IMG/VR virus record: IMGVR_UViG_3300009183_000432
Location: 1-20,808 of that record
Direction: 5' to 3' (one strand)
Source of the DNA: a virus
Length of the DNA: 20,808 bases
Every line of letters begins with the position of its first letter. Position 1 is the first letter of the stretch. Shown here piece by piece: positions 12,907-20,662 of this stretch. The notes under the pieces were generated by a model. It worked only from the letters and a program-made list of their open reading frames with translations, ran no database searches and was not told the DNA's origin. The position numbers and the translations under genes are program-made.

Positions 12907-15027
12907 ATGGCCGGAAAAAACGACATACTAGCGACGGCGGGAGTGGACTTGTCAGCGTTTGAAGCTGGCATTGCTAAGCTAACATCGCGCTTGGATGCCG
13001 TGGAGAAAAGCGGGAGTAAGGCGGCGAGCGGGATTGAGAAGGTGGATAAAACCGCAAACAAACTAAAGAACATACAGACAGCGCAGGCTTTTTCTTCTGC
13101 GCTACTTGGGATAGCCAATAACGCAGGCGTGGCGGCTAGCGCCGTATCTGAATTAAATGCGTCCTCTGGAATTGGCGGGTCTTCGCCATTGCTTAAAACA
13201 TTCTCAGCAATCAGTGATGCCGCCGCAAATATCCCCGGCCCTGTTGGAATTATAGCGTCCGGCGTTAGCGCTGCAACGGCACAAATAGCGCAGAGCTTTA
13301 CTGTCCTAAACAAGTATCAGGGACTAGCGCGAAAGGATGGAATTTCTACAAAGTCGGCAATAGAAAAAGAAGTTGCGCTTCAAAAGGAATTTATAGACGC
13401 GCAGAATACGGCGTTTGCGGCGGCTCATCATTTATTCGGGGCGCAAACTCAAAATGAAGAGGCGCTGGCAAATATGCGCGCCAGTAATTCCTCGCAGTTT
13501 GAAGTTCAATCAAAAAAAGAGGTTGCGTTAATCAAGGATAAAACTGCGGGGGCGGCACAGCGACTATCGCTGATGCAGGTAGAGCAGGAACGGCAGCAAA
13601 ATATATCCGATTTGAACGCTGAATTGCAAAATCAGTTTAGCGGCGGCGTGATGGATAAAGATGCGCTAAAAGTGCGCGATGCTGCGCTCAACAAGATTAA
13701 CGCGGAAGCGGAGGCGAAAAAGAAAATCCTCTCCTTGTCTGAGTCACAGGAAAAATCTGAAGTCTCATTAAATCAATCCGCTTCGGTTCGCGGCGTTACA
13801 ATGTCGGATGCGATAGAGGCTCAGACGAGTTATCAAACCGAACTTAACGCGCAGCTAAAAATTGCACAGGGACTTTTCGCGGCAAACAGCGTGCAGGTTA
13901 CATCTCTCGAAAAAGCACTGCACGAATCCGCATTGGCGGTTGATGAGATTAACTTTGCACAGGAGCAAAATCTGACCTCTGCCAAAGGCAATAATGAGGC
14001 TTTGGAGAAAACCATCACAGGCGATAAAAGCGCAGTCGCATCGGCAAAAGAAAAAGCGGCTTATGAGATAGCCAGAAACCAAGCCATAAAAGACGGGAAC
14101 GATGATCTTTTGGGTCAGGTGGATATACAGCATGAACTTTCGACAAAGCAAATCGGGATTGATGAGAAAAATGAGCAAGTTCAAAAGTCGTTGCTTGGAA
14201 AAAAACAGCAAATCGGAATTACTCAGCAAGACCATTTGAAAGACTTAGACGCGGAACTTTACGCCGCGCAGCAGGCTCTTCAAATATCCAATGACGCGGG
14301 GCAGCAGGGAACGGTCATAAACGAACAACTGAAAGAAGCAGCACATCAGAAGGCAAAAGCCTTAGTGTTGGGACAGCTTGCTCTAAAAGACCAAGAGAGG
14401 CAGGCCAACTTAGCGAAAGATGCCGCAGTTCAACAGCAGGCCGGAAATCAAAAGCTAACCACGCTGGCGCAAATCCGAGCACAATATGAAGTTCAAATCA
14501 CACAGGCTATACGCGAAGGAAGGATTGAAGTTGCAAAACAACTAACCGCTCAAAAACAAATTGCGGAGCTGGAAGCAAAAATTGCGGATTTTCAAAAAAC
14601 TCCACAGCAACGGCAAGACGAATTGAAAGAGCAACAAAAGCACGATCAAGCGCAGGGAACCGTAATTAGTCGCCAGCAAGACCGTGAAGCGCGCGCTAGA
14701 GAGCTTGGAGGAATAAACGCAAAAGAAAAAAAATCACTAGAGGATTTGAAACACGGGCAAACAATAGGAAAGTCGGCAAAAGAAATAAGAGACATGGCCA
14801 AAGAACAAGGAGTCAGCGAAAAGCCTATGACTCCTGAGGAAATTGACAGAACACTAGGCCGATCGGATTCTACAAATCGAACAAGTAAGTCGCGCGAAAA
14901 ACAATTGGGTGATTTCTTAGAAGAACGCGCGCCAGCTCCAGCCGATATTGCCAAAATACAAAAACAAGATGTAGGGCAAATGGATGTGCAGAAAATTAAC
15001 CTAGCAATGCTTCAAAACGCGCCATGA
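12907..15027 (+). CDS. Tail tape measure protein
   Basis: The largest gene between the tube and fibre genes encodes a 706-residue, mostly alpha-helical protein that would span the tail and set its length. The N-terminus VDLSAFEAGIAKLTSRLDAV is a common tape-measure opening. Residues about 60-140 are Ala/Gly/Ser/Ile-rich and hydrophobic (PGPVGIIASGVSAATAQIAQ), and much of the rest is Gln, Lys, Glu and Ala rich, with coiled coils. No lytic transglycosylase or peptidase motif is seen. At about 0.15 nm per residue the tail would be near 105 nm. Base use is somewhat more A/T-rich than in neighbouring genes. The stop overlaps the next start (ATGA at 15024). Confidence 0.88.
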   Translation: MAGKNDILATAGVDLSAFEAGIAKLTSRLDAVEKSGSKAASGIEKVDKTANKLKNIQTAQAFSSALLGIANNAGVAASAVSELNASSGIGGSSPLLKTFSAISDAAANIPGPVGIIASGVSAATAQIAQSFTVLNKYQGLARKDGISTKSAIEKEVALQKEFIDAQNTAFAAAHHLFGAQTQNEEALANMRASNSSQFEVQSKKEVALIKDKTAGAAQRLSLMQVEQERQQNISDLNAELQNQFSGGVMDKDALKVRDAALNKINAEAEAKKKILSLSESQEKSEVSLNQSASVRGVTMSDAIEAQTSYQTELNAQLKIAQGLFAANSVQVTSLEKALHESALAVDEINFAQEQNLTSAKGNNEALEKTITGDKSAVASAKEKAAYEIARNQAIKDGNDDLLGQVDIQHELSTKQIGIDEKNEQVQKSLLGKKQQIGITQQDHLKDLDAELYAAQQALQISNDAGQQGTVINEQLKEAAHQKAKALVLGQLALKDQERQANLAKDAAVQQQAGNQKLTTLAQIRAQYEVQITQAIREGRIEVAKQLTAQKQIAELEAKIADFQKTPQQRQDELKEQQKHDQAQGTVISRQQDREARARELGGINAKEKKSLEDLKHGQTIGKSAKEIRDMAKEQGVSEKPMTPEEIDRTLGRSDSTNRTSKSREKQLGDFLEERAPAPADIAKIQKQDVGQMDVQKINLAMLQNAP

Positions 15028-15692
15028 GTGTTCCAAATAAAATACGAGACGGAGATTGGACGGTTGCAACGCAAGACGGCCCCGCTACGTGGTCGCTTCC
15101 GTTTCAGTCGAAAGGCGACACGCAGAGCTTTGAATACAAGGCGAAGTTCATGCAATACGCGGCGAATTACACGCCGTTGAAAAACTCACTCGCGCCGTTC
15201 AACACTCCGCCGACGACGAATCACGAGCAGCTTTCAACGATTACCGTGACACGCGGAGGCGCTCCAGTTACCGCATACCTCATTGACGAAAGCGACACGA
15301 CGGACGAGGGGTGCGGCATCCTTTCTTTTACGCGCACTTACGCCAGCTTACCTAGCACGCGCACGGAGCAAAGCACGATCACCTATCCTTTTCAGTTTGT
15401 TAGCACGACGCTTTCTTACGATTGGACTTCGCCGCCAGTTGCGCCGGAGGTTGCGGAGCTTCCTATCACGGTGAACGCTGATGTGGTTTATGAATACAGC
15501 CTCACGAAGCCTTCGATTATCTACGCGCCAAAAGTGTTTTCCGTGTTTGGGAGGCTGGTTTATATCGGCTCGCCTACTCCGCTAGGCGCGGGCTACTTTG
15601 TCGCGGAAGATTCTGCCATTGAACTTTATCGCGGCTTCTTTTACCAGCGCAAGGCGGTTTATGTTAGCTGGTCACAATTTACTTCGCCCTAA
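15024..15692 (+). CDS. Distal tail protein, unknown class
   Basis: A 222-residue, beta-rich protein that begins in an ATGA overlap with the tape measure stop and ends in a TAATG overlap with the next gene. The opening SVPNKIRDGDWTVATQDGPA is followed by Thr-rich strands (STITVTRGGAPVTAY, TYASLPSTRTEQSTITYPF). It lies where lambda has M and L, but I see no Cys-cluster or NlpC/P60 domain. A tail tip or distal tail (Dit-like) role is possible by position. Pro/Thr richness and repeated strands suggest an exposed structural protein. No family assigned. Confidence 0.5.
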   Translation: MSVPNKIRDGDWTVATQDGPATWSLPFQSKGDTQSFEYKAKFMQYAANYTPLKNSLAPFNTPPTTNHEQLSTITVTRGGAPVTAYLIDESDTTDEGCGILSFTRTYASLPSTRTEQSTITYPFQFVSTTLSYDWTSPPVAPEVAELPITVNADVVYEYSLTKPSIIYAPKVFSVFGRLVYIGSPTPLGAGYFVAEDSAIELYRGFFYQRKAVYVSWSQFTSP

Positions 15693-16702
15693 TGGATAAG
15701 CTGCCACAAATGGGAGATGATGCGTTTAAGGATGGATTTCTTTCTAAGAAATTCGGAAACCGAATTATTGACCGCATGAATAGAGATTGGCAAGTTGTGA
15801 TGCCAGTTGGCGGCGGCAGCGGGCGAGTAATCGAGAGCGATCAGAACGTGGTGCTCGATTTGACAAAGGCGAAACTTGGATGGGATGGGACATGGAATCA
15901 GCCGTCACCGCCGCCCTATTTGCCGCCGTGGAATCTTTACCCGACGATGCGCGGCACACTGGCGATTCCGTTCACCTACGACAGCGGCACGGGCACTTGG
16001 ACTTGCACGAACATAAATCACGGGCTAAAGCTTAATTCACCCGTCACTGTTGCGCTGACTACGGCGGGCACGGGCACGATGAGCAGCGCGTTCACGCTCG
16101 CTACAACCTACTACGCACGCGACATCACAGCGAGCACGCTAAAGCTATCAGCAACAGCAGGAGGCGCAGCAATCACGGGAGGCACGAACGGAAGCGGAAT
16201 GACGCTGGTTTATTCTGGGATAGCGTTGAAAATCAATCCGCAGAGCACGCTGATGAAGACCTATAACTATAGGTCGAATTGGAAGGATTCAACGTGGCTG
16301 GATCGGTATGCCACCATCACTAATTTCGACAATACAATCATACTAACAGCGGCAAGTCACGTCGTTTGGCTTGAAGTGCTTTTTGATAGCGGTGAAATCT
16401 CAACCGCCACGATAAAAAGCGGCGAACAATGGGGATCGTATGCTTACGTGAGTGCAGACAACAGCCTCTTCGGAAGCGGAAATTTCACATGGTATCAACT
16501 GCTTGGCTACTTGAAAGACTCCGACGATCCAGGGGGCGAGGCGAATGACGTGAAATTTTCCGGCGCTTGGTATAAACTGATGTGCCCGACGACGACGCAC
16601 CTAATGCAGGGATTCTTGCGGCAAGCACAGGATAATGGCGCAATTCCGGAAGACTTCTTTGGAATTGTCCCGTGGTTTGGTTGCGTATGGCAAGGTTCCT
16701 AA
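15692..16702 (+). CDS. Minor tail protein with a beta module shared with the fibre
   Basis: A 336-residue protein starting in a TAATG overlap. It has an N-terminal segment (DKLPQMGDDAFKDGFLSKKF), a Pro-rich linker near 70-80 (PSPPPYLPPW), and a beta module at about 103-174 (INHGLKLNSPVTVALTTAG, then TTYYARDITASTLKLSATAG and a Thr-Asn-Gly tail). The same module occurs twice in the fibre protein encoded downstream. The C-terminal part is aromatic-rich (WYKLMCPTTTHLM, FGIVPWFGCVWQGS). Likely a tail-tip or fibre-attachment protein; the exact role is not known. Confidence 0.6.
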   Translation: MDKLPQMGDDAFKDGFLSKKFGNRIIDRMNRDWQVVMPVGGGSGRVIESDQNVVLDLTKAKLGWDGTWNQPSPPPYLPPWNLYPTMRGTLAIPFTYDSGTGTWTCTNINHGLKLNSPVTVALTTAGTGTMSSAFTLATTYYARDITASTLKLSATAGGAAITGGTNGSGMTLVYSGIALKINPQSTLMKTYNYRSNWKDSTWLDRYATITNFDNTIILTAASHVVWLEVLFDSGEISTATIKSGEQWGSYAYVSADNSLFGSGNFTWYQLLGYLKDSDDPGGEANDVKFSGAWYKLMCPTTTHLMQGFLRQAQDNGAIPEDFFGIVPWFGCVWQGS

Positions 16703-16730
16703 TTGACATATTTTTCAACCTAACTATAAG
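16703..16730 (+). promoter_or_regulatory. Candidate sigma70-type promoter for the tail fibre gene
   Basis: A perfect TTGACA (16703-16708) and TATAAG (16725-16730) are separated by 16 bases in the only gap before the fibre gene. The expected start point is around 16737, at most four bases before ATG 16741, so a leaderless or nearly leaderless transcript is predicted. This is the best promoter match in the window. The CCTAAC element lies inside the spacer (16719-16724). Confidence 0.55.
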
Positions 16731-16740
16731 AACCTAAGCG

Positions 16741-19700
16741 ATGCCACTGAACCTACTAATTAACACCTCAGACCCGCAGCAGCGCGGTTTAATCAACAGC
16801 ATCCTAGACGGTGGCATTGCTCCTTTTCCTAACTTCACGCGAAACGATCAAAGCGTAGTCATAGCTATTCAGCCCGTCGTTCCATCGGCAACAGACACGC
16901 GCAGCTTCGACGTGGATTACACGGCTGGCGACACGTATCAAGTCAGCATCGGAAGCGCGGACGAAGCGCCAACGGCGGGCACATTTGCCTTGGAAATTGA
17001 CGGCGTGACAACCGACTTGACGGCGTTAGACTTTGACGTTAGCGCGGCGGATTTGCAAACTCCGCTAAGCCTCGCAAGCGTTGCGGGCGGAAATCCAGCC
17101 GTGACCGTCACGCTTTTAAGCGAAGGCGTTTATCAAGTGGACGGCGCAACGGTTGGTGTGCTTCCCACAATCGCGGCAACGGCAACGAATCTGATTCCCG
17201 TTTGCTCGGCGGTTGTAACCGTTATCGCGCAAGGGACGGTCTCCACAAAGGGACAGCAGATTATCGCGCTAGTTCAACAGCCTGCGGCATACGCTACGCC
17301 TTCGACGGCGCTACCAACGGCGAGCGTTACGGTATCTACTGAACAAGCCGCAAGTTCGTCGTTGAATAAAATCATTCGCATAGCTTTCGCCGCTGGCACT
17401 TATGGCGGGCTTTATAGCCTTAGCGCGACGGTTAACGGCGTGACGGCGGTGTGCGGCTCAGTTTCTCCCGTGGCGAGCATTGGCGAGCTTTCTGCGGTGC
17501 TAGGGCGGCATCCGCAGTTGCGCTACAATAACGCCAACGCAGCGGACAACTTCACAGTTTCGACAGACGGCGCGGCGTATCTTGTGGAGTTTATCGGCAA
17601 CCTCGCGGGGCCAGTTGACCCTAGCTTAGCGGCAACAAATGTTTCATTGCTCGCGCCCTTCGGCGCATCCGGCACGATTTCACTAAACACGGTGAACATG
17701 GCGAAGATGTTTTGGGCATCGGGCGTGGATTCGCTCGCGCTTACATTGTCCGTTGTCCGCACGCGCGCAAGTGGCGAGGTAAAAACGATTCTCTCGATTC
17801 CCGTTACAGTTCCAGCCGACATCATAAACGCTGGTTCGCTCACTCCGCTTTCCGTTTCGGGGGCGGTTAGGTATGACACATCCCAAAGCCTGAGCGCATC
17901 GGAAAAACTACAGGCCGTCACAAATCAAGGTCTTAACCTAACCGCCTCAAAGCTACTTGGACAGGCGAGCAGCGGCGGAACCGGATTGCCAGTTGCAATC
18001 ACTCTAGGCACAAACCTAAGTATGAGCGGCACGACGCTGAACGCGGTGGATTCAGCTACGGGCACAGTGACTAGCGTTTCCGTGACAACGGCAAACGGCG
18101 TCAGCGGCACAGTGGCGACAGCGACAACTACGCCCGCGATTAGCTTAACGCTTGGAGCAATCACGCCGACTAGCGTTGCCGCATCTGGTGCCGTAAGTGG
18201 CAGTAATCTTAGCGGAACGAACACGGGCGATCAAACCAGCGTGAGCGGAAATGCTGGAACGGCAACGGCACTTGCAACGCCTCGCAACATTTTCAACATT
18301 AGCTTTAACGGCACGGCAAATGTTGCTGGCGATGCAACAAACACGGGCCACTTTGCCAGCATTCCCGGAACGGGCGCTGCGGGGCATTTCGTCACTGAAA
18401 ATGGAACCACTCCAACTCTTATAGCCGGACGCTCGGCTTGGTATTCAGACGGTAGTGGTATCCCATCTTTCAAAAATGGAACTGGCACTGCTGTTACGCT
18501 TGTGCGTAGTTCCGACTTAGGCACAGGAGTTGCAACTTTCCTCGCCACTCCATCCGGCGCAAACCTAGCATCTGCGCTCACATCGGCATTACCAGAAACA
18601 AAAGGCGGCACGAATCAAACAACCTATACCACGGGCGACATACTCTATGCCAGCGCATCGAACACGCTTTCCAAGCTGGCTGATGTAGCGGTTGGCAGCG
18701 TGCTTTCCAGCGGCGGCGTCGCTACGGCTCCGGCTTGGAGCGCATCGCCATACATAGGCACTTCGATTAACCTTGGACACGCCACCGACACGACAATCAC
18801 CCGCGTCTCCGCTGGCAGAATCGCGGTGGAAGGCGTGAATGTCGTCACCACTTCGTCCGCGGATACCCTCGCGAACAAAAGCATAGACAATACGTGCAGC
18901 TTGAGTGGCTCCTTCTCCGGCAGCGCTAGTGCTGCCACATTCTACACTAACTATTTCTCCCCACAGTCTTACTACGGCGACATTTCAACAAGTGCCTATG
19001 CTTGGTGGTTTGATTCTGCGCAACTCTGTCTAGCGCAATACCTCGGCGCGAGCAACCTTGGGAAGCGGGCTACACTCCCCACGGTGCTGTATGGCAGTTA
19101 TTCGCCTGCCGTGGTTGGCGGCAATACCCTGACCACTGCACAAAACTTCCTCGCTCATACAATCACAGCGACGAACTCTTCGGCAACGTGGACGTTTGCA
19201 TCCCCGATTGGATTTGTCATCGGGGATGCTGTGAAGTTGTCCACAACGGGAACGCTGCCTTCTGGATTCGATCAATATACAACTTACTACATCATCGGAA
19301 CCTCGTTTTCGGCGGGCGTGAGCTGTCAGCTTGCTTCCTCACTCACAGGCAGCGCGATCAGCGGAAGCGGCGGAAGTGGCACGCACACGATGACGAGAAC
19401 GAATTGCATTGGTGCTCCCGTTATCCCTGCAAACTTGCTTGTGACAGGGAAAAAACTGCGGATTAGAATAGATGGAGTGTATTACAGCGGAACGTCTTCC
19501 ACGATTATCCCGACAATCACAGTTGGCGGGGTGCAGGTAAGCAGCCAATCCACCGGCACGATTTCACCTTCGTCTCTAACTAATTCTGATTTTTGGCTGG
19601 AAACCGTATTGACGATGTTTGATTCGTTGCGAATGTCTTGCGAGGGTGGTATCCTAACAACCTCGCTGCAAAGCACGACCACGACTGGATTTGCGTATTC

Positions 19701-20121
19701 GTTGAATACCTCCACGATGGCCTCTAGCGGTATTGGCAACACCGTCACATTCACTAGCGCAACCCCAACCGTTGTTACTCATACAATGACGGGTGTTGTG
19801 GCGGTTGGCGATGTGGTAAAGTTCACATCGGCAGCGGCGGTGACTTGGCCTTCGGGAACTTGGCCGAACGGGATTGCGCCAAATGTGCCTTACTACGTCA
19901 CGGCGATTCCGAGCAGCACGACATTCCGAATTTCGCTCTCCGCTGGCGGGACTGAAATCAACACCACTAGCACAGGGACGGGAACCTTTGCAATGCAGTT
20001 TGTTGCAAAGCTCATAGACCCGACCGTAGCGAACACGATTGCCGCTACGATGAAATGGGGAACTGGAAATGTCGGCAATCAAGTCCACGCAAATAACGCA
20101 ACCATCGAAATCCTCAATTAA
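16741..20121 (+). CDS. Tail fibre / receptor-binding protein
   Basis: A 1126-residue, Thr/Ser/Ala/Gly-rich protein of fibre type. Residues 1-400 contain beta domains and probably attach to the tail. Near 490-510 the block GTNTGDQTSVSGNAGTATAL followed by ATPRNIFNISFNGTANVAG is the classic fibre repeat motif. Near 620-640, GGTNQTTYTTGDILYASASN with a following 'L-S-S-G-G' resembles another common fibre repeat. Two beta modules, about 818-885 and 1003-1087, share TTYYII/PYYVTA with later Gly-Thr turns and match one in the preceding protein. The C-terminus (TIEILN) has no chaperone motif. The protein likely recognises the host surface. Start ATG 16741 lies just after the promoter candidate; no Shine-Dalgarno sequence is seen. 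Confidence 0.87.
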   Translation: MPLNLLINTSDPQQRGLINSILDGGIAPFPNFTRNDQSVVIAIQPVVPSATDTRSFDVDYTAGDTYQVSIGSADEAPTAGTFALEIDGVTTDLTALDFDVSAADLQTPLSLASVAGGNPAVTVTLLSEGVYQVDGATVGVLPTIAATATNLIPVCSAVVTVIAQGTVSTKGQQIIALVQQPAAYATPSTALPTASVTVSTEQAASSSLNKIIRIAFAAGTYGGLYSLSATVNGVTAVCGSVSPVASIGELSAVLGRHPQLRYNNANAADNFTVSTDGAAYLVEFIGNLAGPVDPSLAATNVSLLAPFGASGTISLNTVNMAKMFWASGVDSLALTLSVVRTRASGEVKTILSIPVTVPADIINAGSLTPLSVSGAVRYDTSQSLSASEKLQAVTNQGLNLTASKLLGQASSGGTGLPVAITLGTNLSMSGTTLNAVDSATGTVTSVSVTTANGVSGTVATATTTPAISLTLGAITPTSVAASGAVSGSNLSGTNTGDQTSVSGNAGTATALATPRNIFNISFNGTANVAGDATNTGHFASIPGTGAAGHFVTENGTTPTLIAGRSAWYSDGSGIPSFKNGTGTAVTLVRSSDLGTGVATFLATPSGANLASALTSALPETKGGTNQTTYTTGDILYASASNTLSKLADVAVGSVLSSGGVATAPAWSASPYIGTSINLGHATDTTITRVSAGRIAVEGVNVVTTSSADTLANKSIDNTCSLSGSFSGSASAATFYTNYFSPQSYYGDISTSAYAWWFDSAQLCLAQYLGASNLGKRATLPTVLYGSYSPAVVGGNTLTTAQNFLAHTITATNSSATWTFASPIGFVIGDAVKLSTTGTLPSGFDQYTTYYIIGTSFSAGVSCQLASSLTGSAISGSGGSGTHTMTRTNCIGAPVIPANLLVTGKKLRIRIDGVYYSGTSSTIIPTITVGGVQVSSQSTGTISPSSLTNSDFWLETVLTMFDSLRMSCEGGILTTSLQSTTTTGFAYSLNTSTMASSGIGNTVTFTSATPTVVTHTMTGVVAVGDVVKFTSAAAVTWPSGTWPNGIAPNVPYYVTAIPSSTTFRISLSAGGTEINTTSTGTGTFAMQFVAKLIDPTVANTIAATMKWGTGNVGNQVHANNATIEILN

Positions 20122-20122
20122 A

Positions 20123-20428
20123 ATGATACCCATCGAAATCGCAACCGAACAACTTGAAATCATCGCAGGAGGCGCGCAGGGCTTCGTGTTTAACGACGCT
20201 GTTGAAAAACTACGGGCCGTGCTTGCGAAGATTACCGATGTAACCGCTGACCGTGACCGCATTGCCAAGCTACTCGCGGACGCGTCCACCGCGTTTGACG
20301 CTGGCGACATCGCCACGCTGACAACGATGCGAGCCGCCGCGCTGCAAACCGAGAACGAAAAGAAGCTCGCCGCCGCACTTGCTAAAAAAGCGGAAGCGGA
20401 AGCAGAAATTGCCTCACTTACAGAATAA
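20123..20428 (+). CDS. Small coiled-coil protein downstream of the fibre
   Basis: From ATG 20123 the product is 101 residues: MIPIEIATEQLEIIAGGAQG, then KLRAVLAKITDVTADRDRIA and a C-terminal Ala/Lys/Glu helix (KLAAALAKKAEAEAEIA). The protein is probably mostly helical. An upstream in-frame ATG at 20069 would overlap the fibre gene by 53 bases; the later start, directly after the fibre TAA, is preferred. Its position suggests a fibre assembly helper or a minor virion part, but nothing confirms this. Confidence 0.6.
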   Translation: MIPIEIATEQLEIIAGGAQGFVFNDAVEKLRAVLAKITDVTADRDRIAKLLADASTAFDAGDIATLTTMRAAALQTENEKKLAAALAKKAEAEAEIASLTE

Positions 20429-20431
20429 GCC

Positions 20432-20662
20432 ATGACACTCGAAAACGCTTTGCTCATAGCCGTAAGTTCCGTGACGGGCGCGTTATGTTTTCTTGCAAAA
20501 ATCCTTTGGCATCGCAGCGAGCAATGCGAGTCAGACCGCAAAGAGCTACGAAGCGCAATCGAATCCGTTCGGGCGCAAGCTGGAGAGAACCACGGGATGC
20601 TCATGGCCTATCGAATGTGCCCCGGCAAGCCATGCCCTTTCAAAGAAACCATAAAACCATGA
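20432..20662 (+). CDS. Small membrane protein, possible lysis accessory
   Basis: A 76-residue protein with one N-terminal membrane span (ALLIAVSSVTGALCFLAKIL, residues 6-25) followed by a charged helix (SEQCESDRKELRSAIESVRA) and a Cys/Pro tail (CPGKPCPF). One span with a periplasm- or cytosol-facing coiled coil is the layout of Rz-like spanins or small phage membrane proteins. The TGA overlaps the next start (ATGA at 20659), pairing it with the holin-like gene. Other small membrane proteins remain possible. Confidence 0.55.
   Translation: MTLENALLIAVSSVTGALCFLAKILWHRSEQCESDRKELRSAIESVRAQAGENHGMLMAYRMCPGKPCPFKETIKP

Noticed and set aside
14843-14871. TTGACA within the tape measure gene as a promoter
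   Set aside because: The -10 position reads GATTCT, a poor match, and no gene starts within the next 150 bases.
19654-20604. 316-residue open frame on the minus strand over the fibre end and following small genes
   Set aside because: Ser/Ala-rich shadow of Ala-rich helical genes; crosses three plausible + strand genes and has no recognisable domain.
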